This document shows positions 17,505 through 28,900 of a stretch of 64,000 bases of DNA, one piece after another. Under the pieces are notes generated by a model, which saw only the letters and a list, made by a program, of their open reading frames with translations, was not told where the DNA came from and ran no database searches. Every line of letters begins with the position of its first letter. The first letter of the stretch is position 1. This stretch comes from Winogradskyella sp. KYW1333 (lineage in GTDB: Bacteria > Bacteroidota > Bacteroidia > Flavobacteriales > Flavobacteriaceae): contig NZ_QPHL01000012.1 of NCBI RefSeq assembly GCF_003335675.1, positions 1-64,000 on the forward strand, read 5' to 3'. The position numbers and the translations under genes are program-made.

Positions 17505-18241
17505 ATGCAACCTAAAAAATTATTCTTTTTACTGTTTGCTTCAGAATTATCTTTATTGTTAACACCCAAAGGTTTAAAAGGGTTGAAATATAGGCCGCAT
17601 AACTGACTAAAAAAGTATATGTGCCTCAGGGTGATGGCGGAAACATTGGACTATGCTGGTGGAAATGAAAATATGGCAAAAGCTGGTGCAACCATGATCG
17701 CACACGAAAATGTAAAAAAACGATTAAAGCGTATACAAAAAGACGGAACCTATAAAAGTAAGTAAACAATTCCTGTAATGACTTTTAACGATAAGCTGAA
17801 TATTACTGCTAATGATGAGGATGTAGCTGTATTTCATATTTCTAATGCACATATGGACGGTGATTCTATTTTATATTTTACTCAAAGTAATATTCTTCAT
17901 AATAGTGATACCTATTTTAATGATAGTTATCTATGTATTGATTTAAAATCTGGTAGTAGCATTAATGGATAATTCAAGACTGTTAAACGCGCCATGGTTT
18001 TAATTAATGAAGACGCAAAAATAATTCCTGAGCACGGACAAGTATCTAATTTGACAGAATTAAAAAGTTTTTAAATATTCATGAATCACTAATAGATAGA
18101 GTTCAAAATACTATTGATCTTGGGACAAGCGAAGAAAATATTATAGCGGATTCGTATATAACAGAAGACTATAATAAATCAGGTTGTGCTACAGGCTTTA
18201 CATAGCGCACGAATAAGATTAACCCCTTATATAATCGATTC
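17505..18241 (+). pseudogene. Decayed metallo-beta-lactamase-fold hydrolase gene
   Basis: Fragments of one MBL-fold metallohydrolase can be read. A signal-peptide-like start at ATG 17505 stops at TGA 17604. In the same frame follow AGGNENMAKAGA and IAHENVKKRLKRIQKDGTY, broken by TAA 17763; then VMTFNDKLNI, VFHISNAHMDGDSILYF and DLKSGSSING, broken by TAA 17970; then INEDAKIIPEHGQVSN, stopped at 18072. A +1 shift continues as IHESLIDRVQNTIDLG to TAG 18203. Intact relatives have HxHxDH before GGN, GDTYF and GHG; here these read LDYAGGN, SDTYF and EHG, so metal ligands are gone. The N-terminal gap implies an internal deletion. The longest surviving open stretch is 17778-17972. It is clearly non-functional as a hydrolase. 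Confidence 0.85.
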
Positions 18242-20347
18242 TTAGAAGTCGTTATACCAATTAAACAAATCTGTACGAATTCCTATACTAAACCAAAGTG
18301 TATTAGAATCCATAGTTGATGCATTAATTGCTTCTGGGTTAAAATCTCTGTAAATAATATTGGTAAATAATTTTAAATTGGTCTCTGGGTTAATGAGATA
18401 ACCAGCCTGTATTTCAGTCATAAAACTCTTTGTTTTGTTACCTTGCCCGATTTTTATACCTGTATCACTGACTCGATTATCCTCATCTGCATAAATATTA
18501 CCTCCATAATTAAAACTGTCATCAGTTGTATTAAAATCATAACCACGTTGACCAATTATGAACTTGGCATCGGCAAACCATCTTTTGTAATTGTAACGAC
18601 CAATTAACACTAATTCTCTGAAATTAGAACCCCAAAGGTGCGCCATTGGCTGATTAAAATGAGCATAATTTAAAATAATAGAATTATGGGAGTAGGTATA
18701 AGGTCTTACTTGGTTGTACTCTAATTGAAGTAATAGATTATCAATTTTAAAGGCATTAAAGTATTTAGCACCCAGTTGGAAACCAAACTTATTCTTCCAA
18801 CTTTTTTCACCAGCTTTTACATCACTTAATGAAAATTCGTCTAGAATAAACTGACCATATATATTTACTTTGTTATTCCATTTGTATTTTCCACTTAGAC
18901 CTAAAATTGCATTACCTGCATCTTGCCCAGTCTGAAATTCTATAGCCCTGAAAAATATAATAGGATTCAAATAATTAATGTCAAACCCTCTATTATTAGT
19001 GTCGGCCCACATTACAGATTCAAACAGTCCAATATTAAGTCGTTTGGAAACATTCCAACTTAAGAAATGGTTAGCCATGTATTTTGTGAAAAAAGCACCG
19101 TCTACTGTAACCTCTGGGCGTACATCCTTTAACCACATCCAAGTACTTGTGTACTTAATTTTCCAAAAATTAACATTCAATTTTAAAAATGGGTAAGGAC
19201 TTGATACATCACTCTGAAACAATGACCTATATCCGTCGCCAATAAAATTTTTGCCGTGACCAAACTGTATATTTAAAAAATCTACCGGAGTATATGATAA
19301 ATAAGCTTCAGCCACAGGATAATCATAAGAATCTGACTTAAATCGTTTTGCAATACCTCGCCCCGGAATAATTGCTGGATCTGGTCCAAAGGCTTTTAGA
19401 CTCTCCGCATATTGGTTAAAGTAATCTGCAAACCTTCCTTGACTCTCATAAAATGATGTTGTTAAATTGAAGCGTTTTCCCAATCCTGCTTGAATAAAAA
19501 TACCCCTTGTATTATTCCAAGTAGAGCTAAAGTTGGCTTCAGTATCCTTACCTACCTGCAAATCTAATATAGGGTCTACCGTGAACCAATAATCCTTACC
19601 TTGGACTTGAACCAAATGTTCGTTATACAATTTTCTACCAAGCCAAGAGTCAGTCTTCTTTACTAAACTTTCTTTTTCTGCCTTTATATCATAATATTTG
19701 GCAACATCTGCATAAAGAAATGGTTTAGCAGCCGTATGACTATTAGTCCCTATGGCATTCATCTCATCATCAAATCTTGCGTAATAAGCATGTGTAAATG
19801 GAACATTTAATTGACTTGCATACTCAAGTTTTTCATAGGTTCTAACTTCAGCATTTATCTTATCATACTCATTAGACAATGAAGCGTTTAAACTGTCTTG
19901 TGCTTTTAACGTATTATTACCCTCATCAATACCACCCATAACTGGTTGTTTTAATGGTATTGCAATATCGATACTATATTGTATAAAGGTTGGCTTTCCA
20001 TTATATGTAGCCGGTTGTATTTTTGGAAGTGATTTAAAAACACGATGTCCTTCTTGTTTCAATTCGTCATATATAGCATCTATATATATTACTTTAAAGT
20101 CACCATCCTTGTTAACCTCAAATAATACTTTCACATCGCCTTTAAAAGATTCTTCATCTAAAATTGAAGGAACCTTATAATTCTCAAAAATGAATTTATT
20201 CAATGTATAGTTGAAGCATGATTTTAATTGATTTACAGCAATTGAATCACATTCTTTAAATACAGGAGGTTTTTCATAAGTTGAAATGTTCTGACCATTA
20301 CAAAACATTGAAAGAAAGATTGAAACAAAAAGCAAAAAACGCTTCAT
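18242..20347 (-). CDS. remB: RemB-like gliding/outer-membrane protein with N-terminal TonB-C-like domain
   Basis: A 701-residue exported protein with a signal peptide (about 1-18, ending FCNGQ). Residues about 25-135 look like a TonB C-terminal domain (VKVLFEVNKDGDFKVIYID, RVFKSLPKIQPATYNGKP, YSIDIAIPL). The rest (about 180-701) alternates as an outer-membrane beta-barrel of the capsule-assembly Wzi type, ending in an aromatic-rich strand (GIRTDLFNWYNDF). This arrangement matches proteins annotated as gliding motility protein RemB in flavobacteria; the symbol is from memory of that family and only moderately sure. Two TonB genes lie directly upstream on the same strand, separated by a terminator at 20407-20433. 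Confidence 0.75.
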   Translation of the reverse strand: MKRFLLFVSIFLSMFCNGQNISTYEKPPVFKECDSIAVNQLKSCFNYTLNKFIFENYKVPSILDEESFKGDVKVLFEVNKDGDFKVIYIDAIYDELKQEGHRVFKSLPKIQPATYNGKPTFIQYSIDIAIPLKQPVMGGIDEGNNTLKAQDSLNASLSNEYDKINAEVRTYEKLEYASQLNVPFTHAYYARFDDEMNAIGTNSHTAAKPFLYADVAKYYDIKAEKESLVKKTDSWLGRKLYNEHLVQVQGKDYWFTVDPILDLQVGKDTEANFSSTWNNTRGIFIQAGLGKRFNLTTSFYESQGRFADYFNQYAESLKAFGPDPAIIPGRGIAKRFKSDSYDYPVAEAYLSYTPVDFLNIQFGHGKNFIGDGYRSLFQSDVSSPYPFLKLNVNFWKIKYTSTWMWLKDVRPEVTVDGAFFTKYMANHFLSWNVSKRLNIGLFESVMWADTNNRGFDINYLNPIIFFRAIEFQTGQDAGNAILGLSGKYKWNNKVNIYGQFILDEFSLSDVKAGEKSWKNKFGFQLGAKYFNAFKIDNLLLQLEYNQVRPYTYSHNSIILNYAHFNQPMAHLWGSNFRELVLIGRYNYKRWFADAKFIIGQRGYDFNTTDDSFNYGGNIYADEDNRVSDTGIKIGQGNKTKSFMTEIQAGYLINPETNLKLFTNIIYRDFNPEAINASTMDSNTLWFSIGIRTDLFNWYNDF

Positions 20348-20406
20348 AAATTAAGATTAGTTAATTGTACGAAAGATACTTATTTTTTAGTATCACCTAA
20401 AACAAA

Positions 20407-20433
20407 AAACCGTTATTGTTTAAATAACGGTTT
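20407..20433 (-). terminator. Intrinsic terminator between tonB-like gene and remB-like gene
   Basis: A perfect 11-bp stem (AAACCGTTATT / AATAACGGTTT) with a 5-base loop, followed on the minus strand by a T-rich run. It should end the tonB transcript, so the remB-like gene needs a promoter in 20348-20406; a near-match to the -7 element (one mismatch) is at 20371-20378. Confidence 0.85.
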
Positions 20434-20453
20434 CTTATGAAAATTATATTTAA

Positions 20454-21251
20454 TTAATCTCTTGCATCATATACAATTGGAAGTGTATACCTTACACCCA
20501 CAGGAACATTACGTTGCTTTCCTGGCTCCATTTTAGGAATTTTTTTGATAACTCTTTTAGCTTCTTTTTCTAATACATTATGAGACCCTCTAACTCTAAT
20601 ATCTTTAATATTACCTTCTTTATCAATTGTAAATTGAGTATATATTCTTTGTCTACCTGATATACCATACTCAGAACCTACATCTAGATTAAATGTTCTA
20701 TTTATAAGTTTTGATATTTTAGCAGACATACATTTTTTTCTCTTATCATTTGAATCGTATTTTTCACAACCTGGATAAACAGGTACTTTTTCAATATTAA
20801 CCCATTCTACCAAGAGTTCTCCTTTTTCTATATCATTTTCAATCTCAGGAATTTCTGAAATCGATGATAGTATTGGAGTTGATTGCTTGGTATCCGGAGT
20901 ATTTACAATATTTTCAATTTTTGGAGTATCGTCTTCAACAACCTTATATACATCTTTTAATATTTTACTAGGAAGCGATTTTGACCTTTGTGGCTCGATA
21001 ACTTCAACTTCAAAAGGTTTAACATAATCTAATGAAACAATCTGATCTTCTGGTTTTTCTTTTGAAAGGGCAAACGTCTTATTTTGAAATTGCATTTCAA
21101 AAAGCGCATAAGTACCTAGCAAGCAAAGTATCAAACCTATTTGAAAATAAAGGGTTGTGTTTTTTTGTAAATTTGCATCATGCTTACGTGGCTTCTTTGA
21201 TTCAGCAATGCTCTGACCAGCATTACTGAAACCTCTTTTGGAGTTTTTCAT
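20454..21251 (-). CDS. Energy transducer TonB, first of pair (downstream copy)
   Basis: Inner-membrane-anchored TonB of 265 residues that couples proton motive force to outer-membrane receptors. It has a basic cytoplasmic start, a membrane helix (about 33-52), a periplasmic linker of about 100 residues that is not proline-rich, a VPVYPGCEKYDSNDKRKKCM motif and a TonB C-terminal domain (about 195-265; TQFTIDKEGNIKDIRVRG, YTLPIVYDARD). The PGCE...CM segment is typical of Bacteroidota TonB proteins. It is 114 bp after the paralogue at 21366-22094 and separated from it by a terminator. No exbB/exbD genes are in the window. Confidence 0.92.
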   Translation of the reverse strand: MKNSKRGFSNAGQSIAESKKPRKHDANLQKNTTLYFQIGLILCLLGTYALFEMQFQNKTFALSKEKPEDQIVSLDYVKPFEVEVIEPQRSKSLPSKILKDVYKVVEDDTPKIENIVNTPDTKQSTPILSSISEIPEIENDIEKGELLVEWVNIEKVPVYPGCEKYDSNDKRKKCMSAKISKLINRTFNLDVGSEYGISGRQRIYTQFTIDKEGNIKDIRVRGSHNVLEKEAKRVIKKIPKMEPGKQRNVPVGVRYTLPIVYDARD

Positions 21252-21310
21252 AATATATTTATTTAAAATGTTAATATTTTGAAAAAGTCACAATAAGCAT
21301 ACCAAAAAGA

Positions 21311-21347
21311 AAATCCCGTCCAATTGATTTTGAACGGGATTTTTTTA
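21311..21347 (-). terminator. Intrinsic terminator between the two tonB-like genes
   Basis: Inverted repeat AAATCCCGT(C/T)CAA around an AT loop, with a 7-base A/T run on both sides. It is symmetrical enough to work in either direction. It lies between the two TonB genes and implies separate transcription. Confidence 0.85.
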
Positions 21348-21365
21348 TGAATTTGTATTTAATTT

Positions 21366-22094
21366 CTAGTCTTGTACTTGGAATACAATTGGTAAAGAAT
21401 AAGGCACAATTACTGCTTTCCCTCTTTGTTTACCTGGCTTCATTTTTGGAAGTAAACTAATTACACGCTTAGCTTCTCTTTCTAAACCTGGGTGAGGACC
21501 ACGAGCTCCTACACCAACAATATTACCAGCCTTATCAATTTTAAATGAAACAAAGATTCGTTTTCTACCAGCAGGTAATCCTAGATCGCTGGCTAACTCA
21601 GTATTAAATTTTTTGTTTACAAACTTTGCAACCTTCTCTGACATGCACTTCTTTTTAGCTACATTTCCCTTTTTCTTTTCACATCCAGGGAAAACAGGTA
21701 CATTTTCAATTACAGAAAATGGAACCTCAATATCTTCTTCTACTTCTTCTACCTCAATTTCCTCAACTTCAACTATCTCAGCTTCCATTTCAGTTTCTGT
21801 AGATTCAATTACAGTTTCCTCTACTTCTTCTTCATCTTCAACAACCTCAATCACTTCTGGTGCCGCTGGTGGGGGTGGAGGTGGGGGTGGAGGCGTAACA
21901 ATTTGTTCTGTAATTGGCACTTCCTCTTCTAATTCATCATCAAGATTTAATGAATCTAACGCTATATCACTTTTATCATACGTCTTATAATTAATAGACA
22001 TGTAAGTGATTGCTAGCATTAGGGCAAGACCAACTGCAAAATAAATTGAGCTATTACGGCTTACATCAGATTTGGGATTCTTTTTAGGTTCCAT
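21366..22094 (-). CDS. Energy transducer TonB, second of pair (upstream copy)
   Basis: TonB of 242 residues with a membrane helix (about 15-34), a run of nine prolines (about 68-76) and a strongly acidic linker rich in Glu and Val (about 80-122). A VPVFPGCEKKKGNVAKKKCM segment and a TonB C-terminal domain follow (VSFKIDKAGNIVGVGARG, RGKAVIVPYSLPIVF). The C-terminal domain is closer to that of the neighbouring 20454-21251 protein than to the RemB-like one. The acidic linker is encoded by GAA/GAG-rich DNA that leaves a false reading frame on the plus strand. Confidence 0.93.
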   Translation of the reverse strand: MEPKKNPKSDVSRNSSIYFAVGLALMLAITYMSINYKTYDKSDIALDSLNLDDELEEEVPITEQIVTPPPPPPPPPAAPEVIEVVEDEEEVEETVIESTETEMEAEIVEVEEIEVEEVEEDIEVPFSVIENVPVFPGCEKKKGNVAKKKCMSEKVAKFVNKKFNTELASDLGLPAGRKRIFVSFKIDKAGNIVGVGARGPHPGLEREAKRVISLLPKMKPGKQRGKAVIVPYSLPIVFQVQD

Positions 22095-22157
22095 AATACT
22101 GGGTTTTATAACATCGCTAATTTAATTAATAAAAAGTAAAAAAAACAAGGCTTTCAT

Positions 22158-22520
22158 TTATTTTAACTTTAACATCGTGAATCTTATTGCAATTAGTGTG
22201 CCAATGAAAGCTCCTAATGCATTTGATAACATGTCTAATAAATCAAACGACCTGTTAGGATTTAAAACAAATTGTAATCCTTCCAAAACTGCTCCGAGGA
22301 TAATGGTAGCAATTAATACGATTCTATATATATTTCTCTCATTTAGCAGTTTAACATACGTAATCCAAAAAATAGCTAAGACGAAATATGCGACAAAATG
22401 TAATATCTTATCATCAAAAGAAGAGCCTAAATCGGGTAAATCTGGAATATTTATAAGGCTTAATACAATCAATGTGATTGTATAAAAAATAGATGCTACT
22501 AGAAGTAGATTTTTAAGCAC
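22158..22520 (-). CDS. VanZ-family membrane protein
   Basis: A 120-residue protein with four membrane helices. The VanZ pattern is visible as [45 protein letters not shown]. VanZ homologues give low-level teicoplanin resistance in enterococci; in Bacteroidota their role is unknown. The best start is GTG at 22520, overlapping gcvH by 8 bp, so translation is probably coupled. The last gene of the sprA-gcvH group, before the tonB genes. Confidence 0.85.
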   Translation of the reverse strand: MLKNLLLVASIFYTITLIVLSLINIPDLPDLGSSFDDKILHFVAYFVLAIFWITYVKLLNERNIYRIVLIATIILGAVLEGLQFVLNPNRSFDLLDMLSNALGAFIGTLIAIRFTMLKLK

Positions 22521-22893
22521 TAATTAGTTCCTTATAAGCATCTGCAGATAATAAGCTTTCTATTTGAGATTCGTCACTGATTTTAAGTTTAATCATCCAA
22601 CCATCTCCATAAGGATCTGAGTTCACTTTTTCAGGTTCATCTTCTAATCCTTCATTGAATTCAATTATTTCACCAGAAAGCGGTAAGAACAAATCAGAAA
22701 CTGTCTTTACAGCCTCTACAGTACCAAAAACCTCCTCGGCATCTAAAGTCTCATCAAGGGTGTCTACCTCAACGTAAACTATATCTCCCAATTCTCCTTG
22801 TGCAAAATCTGTAATTCCTACTGTTGCTACATCACCTTCTATTTTAATCCACTCGTGATCTTTGGTGTATTTTAATTCTGATGGTATGTTCAT
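22513..22893 (-). CDS. gcvH: Glycine cleavage system H protein
   Basis: Lipoyl carrier of the glycine cleavage complex, 126 residues, full length. It begins [14 protein letters not shown] and carries the lipoylation segment [20 protein letters not shown], where Lys near 64 is the attachment residue, and closes [15 protein letters not shown]. No other glycine-cleavage genes (gcvT, gcvP) are nearby; a position next to sprA and a VanZ gene is often seen in flavobacteria. It has a putative promoter at 22921-22928 in the gap after sprA. Confidence 0.97.
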   Translation of the reverse strand: MNIPSELKYTKDHEWIKIEGDVATVGITDFAQGELGDIVYVEVDTLDETLDAEEVFGTVEAVKTVSDLFLPLSGEIIEFNEGLEDEPEKVNSDPYGDGWMIKLKISDESQIESLLSADAYKELISA

Positions 22894-22920
22894 CTTTAAT
22901 GTTGTAATAAATTAGTGAAA

Positions 22921-22928
22921 CAAAAATA
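22921..22928 (-). promoter_or_regulatory. Putative -7 element for gcvH
   Basis: TATTTTTG on the minus strand matches TAnnTTTG, 28 bases before the gcvH start and after the sprA stop, allowing gcvH to be expressed independently of the 7-kb sprA gene. An AT-rich context makes chance possible. Confidence 0.45.
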
Positions 22929-22953
22929 ATTTTTTAATTGCTTCAATTCAAAA

Positions 22954-25900
22954 TTAATTACCAAAATTATAACGTAAGGTAATACCTGATCTTAAAGAAG
23001 TCTGTGGGAAGGATGTTGATATAGCAAAATCAGAGAACGTATAATCAAAATAGAAAATACCTGTTAAGTTTTTACTGAATGCATAATCTGCGGTAAACTT
23101 GGCACCCCAAATGGTTTGACCTGCAGTTACCTGATTGTTTTCTAAATCTAAATATCTGATAATTGTCTTGTTATCTCGTACGGATATATCAGCTCGCATA
23201 TTTAGATCACTCTTAATAATTTGCTTGGCTCCAGCCAGTTTAGATCTAATTCTCAAATCCTTAATTCTATATCCTAAACCGAGCGTATACTCTTCACCTT
23301 GTATCTCAGTTAATAAATTATTATCAAAACTAAGTGACAGTAACCTGTCCTTCTTAATCTCAGCTAGAACCTTTATAGAATTTTTCATTTCAAACTCTAA
23401 TCTTATAAGTGGACTAAATTGTTCTTCAAGGTTAATATTACTATACAGAGTCCCATTCTTAAAATTTCCTGATTGATCTAAAACACTATCTGGCTGTTGG
23501 TCGTAAGGCTGACCTTTATTAAACTCATCTGTGTCTAAATCTAAATTGGTTCTAAATTGGTTTATGGTATATCTAGATCTATAACCATGCTGAACTGAGA
23601 ATCTTCTGAATGTTTTTTTAAACCATGGGATTTTCATCAATCCAGTATACTTTAGCGTCCAATTTGGTATTGGCACATCTCTAAACGCACTAGTACTTAT
23701 GCTTTCTGGATCTGAACCTTGATATGCAGATAAAAACGCAGGTAGAAGTACCCTTTGACTGTTTTTACCAAAACCTAGAGGATAACCTTCCGCATCTGTT
23801 GCGAAAGTATTTGTACCATAAAACTCCCTTGCTAATCTATTTGCAATAACTAATCTATTTGCTCTAAAATCATCAAAGGTTTTAGATTCAAATTCGTCAC
23901 TTATGCTAAAAGCAGTTTTAATAAGTGCGGTAGATATATTAAAATTTCCGAAGGAATTGGTTATTAAGTCCTCATACTGATCACTTAAACCATCACCATT
24001 AAGATCCAAGGCTCTAAAAGTTTCATTAATATTCTCTGCATATGTTCTATTACCAATTAAATCTATTTTTAGATCTCTCATTGGTTCTAGATTCATAGAA
24101 TAATCTAAGGTCTTGTTGGTAACCTCCGTATACTGTTGATTAAATTCTGGGAATATTGTTAACCAACCACTCTCTGCAACAATTCCTCTAATATCTCTTT
24201 GGCTACCGAATGTATAATCCCATGTTGGTCTTAAAGTACCTATAAAACCAGGTGTAGGTAAATATCCTGGTAAATACGTACCATTATTTTCAGAATATCC
24301 AAATTGAATTCGTTTTACCATTGTTACTATATCAATAACGGTGTTATAGGCTTTTTGACCAGTATTACCATTTTTGGCCGTGTTTGTAGAATTATTGTCT
24401 CGCGTTGCATTTGGAGTTGGAGCAGTACGTCTTTTAACAGCCGTATTTCTTCTACCACCACGTTGGTTACCCTTTCTTACTAAACCAATTGTTTTATAAA
24501 AGGTTTCCATATTGAGGGTAGTATTAAGGTTATGCGTATTAGAATTTTGAATAGAATGACCCAAGTTATAAGTCTGCCCATCTAATACCAGTCCCTCATT
24601 AAGATCAGAACCTTTTTGCCATTGAAATGCGCCACTATAAGCATATGTTGCTCGCAAGAAACTTAAAACAGGTATTTTATAAAGTGGGATTTCGTAATTA
24701 ACTTGTAATTGTTGCGTTTGTATGTTTGGATCTCCAAAATCAAAGAATCCATCCCAAACATTAAGCTCAGGATCCTGCCTCCCATTAATTCTGTCATCAA
24801 TAAAATAATTTCGAACAATATTCGTGTTTGCTGCCGTAAAGTTTAAGCTCAACGCATCAGTTAAATTATAATTTATGGCATACTGAAAATCAAAAGTATA
24901 ATTGCGTCTGAATAATTCTTCAATACCAATATTGTCTCCACCAAGTTCTACTTCTCTGAACTTTTGTTTACTGAATTGCCTGTTTATATCAGTATTAACC
25001 GATATGCTACTCGGTAACAAATTGACATTAAAATCCTTTAAAATTTTCCAATATTTACCAGTGAATAATGAGTCATTCTTTTTAAACGGTTCAATCTTCG
25101 CAGGCTCAAAAGCATAGCTATAATTTACACCTGCTCTGATATTTTGATCTAATGAATTCTCTATTTCAAAATCACGATGCTCTACTTTGTTATATGAATA
25201 ATTAAAAGTTAAATTTTCAACATCATAAAAATGTCTCTTACCATCACCCATTTTCTGCTTTCTAACACCAATGAAGTTTATACTTTTTCGTTTCGTATAA
25301 TTTTCGTTTACCTTAAGAATTGAATCTTTGTCCGCGGTATTACTTAATTGTGTATCTAATTCTATATCTCTATAATATTCATCAAACTGAGGTGTAATAA
25401 TCTCTTCACTTTGCGCATAATTAAATGGAAGCTGTATACCCCATTCCTTAGGTAGCAATTGCCCTAATTGAACATTAGTAACTACATCGTATTGTTTTAC
25501 ATCTTCTCTGCTTCGTTCATTAGGATTTTGCTCGATACCACCAAAACCAACTGTACTTCTTCTGCCAGTGGCACTTATATCTGCAAAATCGGCAATATTA
25601 GAATCCATGCTTACCACTGCTGCCCATCCACCTTCATTCTCTAGATCAGACATTCTAAGTTCATTAAACCAAACCTCTCCACAAGCATTCATTCCTGTAT
25701 TGCCTGAATTTTTCAGCCCAACCATTAACACACGAATATCTCCAAAGTTAGGATTACCTTTGATTGCAACGCGTTGTTGTCCTATTGGTAGAGGTGCAAA
25801 TTCGTCTACTGAAGTTTCATTTAAAACACCATCTATCACATCATAAAATATTGGGTCTTCATTGGCTAAGGATTGATCAAAAATACCTTTAGACTTTATA

Positions 25901-28900
25901 TCTTGTAAAATAGATAATGGCATATTGATCTCATTAACCTCAGGCCATATTCTTTCCTTATCAGTCAATGCTGATTCGGCTAATTCTGTTGGCAATAATG
26001 GAACTTCAATTTGATAGAAATTATCAGTAAAGTCATTCCCCATTCTTATAAAAGCAACTAACTCACCCTCCTGTAAAGTTTGACCCTCTTGTGCTTCTGC
26101 ATGTAAAAACATCCGTAACTTTTTATACTGACGCATGTCTACATTAATGTTTTTAAATACACCTTTAGAATCTTCTGGTTCTAATTCACAAGCCTGTAAA
26201 ACTAAAGATTGCTCATTCTGCCTGATTATGTTATTATTATTATTAAGCTCTTCACGTCTTACTCCTGGAGGAATTACATAGTTACCATCATTCTCTTGTA
26301 CACCAACAATTGCAACATTAAATTCTGCATCAGCACTATTGTTTGTTGAATCATTATCAAGATCTAGAGTGTATCGTCTCCAATCACTTCTCACCAAATC
26401 TAAAGTTGCAAAACGTAAAACAGTATTTTCAGTAAACTCTCTTAAATATAATCTTGCAAAACGTACAGAACGAATATCTCTGATACCACCAATTGAATTA
26501 GTTGGTTCGTTAATTGGTAATCTAAATTGGTACCACGTTACAGTTCTCTCTTGTCCGTTTGGTAATGTAACTGTTCTAACCTTTGAATCATTAATCTGAG
26601 GATTATTAGTATTAAGAACTGTTGGGTTAATATCAACCTCGTACTCAAAATAACTATCAATAGTATTCATTGTGTTATCTCTATTGATATCTTCTACATC
26701 AGGCTGGGTAGTTGAACCTCTATTTGTATCTGTAAAGATGTCTGGTGTATTTCCTTCTTGGCCGTTATATTTTTTATAACGTTCAAAAATATTACCTTCA
26801 GTATTTAAATAATATGTGTAATTATCTTTAGCTGGATCTTCTCCAAATTGAGCCCCAAATTGTATTGCCTCTTCTGTATCATCATAACCATCATAACCAA
26901 CGTCTTGGTTTGTACGTTCTTGACCAGTAGTTGCAAACGTATATATTAATGATTGGTTCTGCGGAACAACTCCACCAAAAGTTGTTGGGTTAAGTAGTGA
27001 AACATCACCATCTTCAGGTAAACCATTTTCATATTGTTTTTTACCATCCTTAAGAACATCTTCAGAAATATTTCCAAGATTCAAATATAATTTACCTCCT
27101 TGACTTGATGGATTGTCTAAAAATGGATCTTGTACCCAGAACTCAATATACTCTACATTGGCTTGTTCAAAGTCAGTAGATGTAATTTGTCTTGTGATAC
27201 CAGCCCAACTATCATTTGGATTAATAACATCGTTAGTTGCTGAAGGATCAAAATTATAAGGTCCTCGTTCAGATGGATAATAAGATAAATCCAATGTATT
27301 TATAACAGATGTTTGACCTTGAACAATATCTACTTCAGGAAAAATTTCTTCAATAAAAACACGTCTCGTATATAAATTAGAGACGTCATCATCTGTAATT
27401 CCTCCTGGTCGCTGACTACTATAAAAAATTGGATCAATAGTATACCAATTCAATAATGCTCTACCAAAGCCATTTTCAATTCCAGGATCATCATCTCCTG
27501 AAATGTTAGCAGGCAGTTCTTTTGGTCTACTCGCCAAAAACCATGATAATGGACTTAATAGATCAATAGCTCCTTGAGTGCCTTCAAAATCATCAATATA
27601 TGCAGTAGCTTCTCCATTAAAATCGGCACCTTTTGGAGCTCCCGGCAATAGATATGCAAATTCCCCTCTCACTGAAAGATTAGAAGGTACATCTGTATCA
27701 ATGTTCGGCAATTTATTTGCTAGCCTTGTAAGGAATGGAACTTCAGTTGAGAAATTACCATTCATACCGAATATCGTATTGTTAATTGGCTCGGCATTAT
27801 AGTTAGCTTTCTGAGTAATAGGACGCTCATTCAAATTCAACAAAGTTGCTCCAAGTACAAAGTTTTCATTAAACTGATGCTCTACATTTATACCTGTAAA
27901 TCGTCTTGTTTGTTGACCAAATACAGCATTGTTTTCTACGTCTACATTAATTGGTGTATTAGATGCTTTTAATGCCTCATCTAATATTTCAACACGTCCT
28001 AATTGATAATTTACTGTATAATCGATTCCCTCTACAAGTAATCTCCCTCCTGCTGTAACCCTAACTGATCCACGAGGTACGTTGAATGCACCTATAGGTA
28101 TACCTCCACCTGCACCACTACTTTTAAATCTACCTTTAATCTGAAATTTATTCTTCTCGGCATCATCTAACGCCTCAGTTTTAGTTGATTTATATAACAA
28201 GTCATATACATATTTCTCCTGATTAGGATTTGTATAAACATCTTGCTCATAATCTGTGTCATTATTGTTTGGATTGTCATCGTCATCAAGAACATCGAAA
28301 AGATATCTACCAAAAGGCTCTGATTTGGTGAAAATTATTTTTCCATTTTGTGTAAGAACTGTTAATCCAGGCACATAATCAAAGAAACCATCTCCTCGTT
28401 CCTGAGGGTCATTATTAAAATTAAGTCTGTCTAAATGAAATAAGCGTATTAAAGGAGTTTCACTTATTTCAGTATCATCTCCAGTAAATGGTGTATTATT
28501 ATTAAACGGGGGGAAAGGAACTTCAACACCATTGACCTCTACTGGTCTAATATAATTAACTGGTGATGCTTCAGTATAAAATATGTTTAATCTAAAATCT
28601 TCTTGACTTAGTTGAAAGGCACCTGTGTCATAAATATTTTTCATCATTAAGTCCCAAATAGGAAGATCAACAACTGTTACGGCACTCTTAAGCATTTTTA
28701 AGATTAAACTTTGATTGTTAATCACTTCATTAGGGCTACCAGTATCAACGGTAGTTGCATCGACACCATCATTAGCAAACTCACCAACTTGGTATACCTC
28801 GCCACCAATTGTATACTGAAATGCTACAGCTAAAACCTCATCATTTAGAAGTCTTTGATTCAAAGATATATAACCTAATTCAGTATTTAGAACATAGTCT

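Noticed and set aside
17778-17972. Open frame of 64 codons as a small gene
   Set aside because: It is the middle segment of the decayed MBL-fold gene, with matching similarity continuing in frame across the stop on each side.
21613-21990. Plus-strand frame opposite the TonB gene
   Set aside because: Ser/Gly-rich shadow of the acidic and proline runs of the TonB linker, no independent start signal or family pattern.
22894-22953. Glycine riboswitch before gcvH
   Set aside because: The gap after sprA is only 60 bases, too short for the aptamer, and shows no conserved stems.
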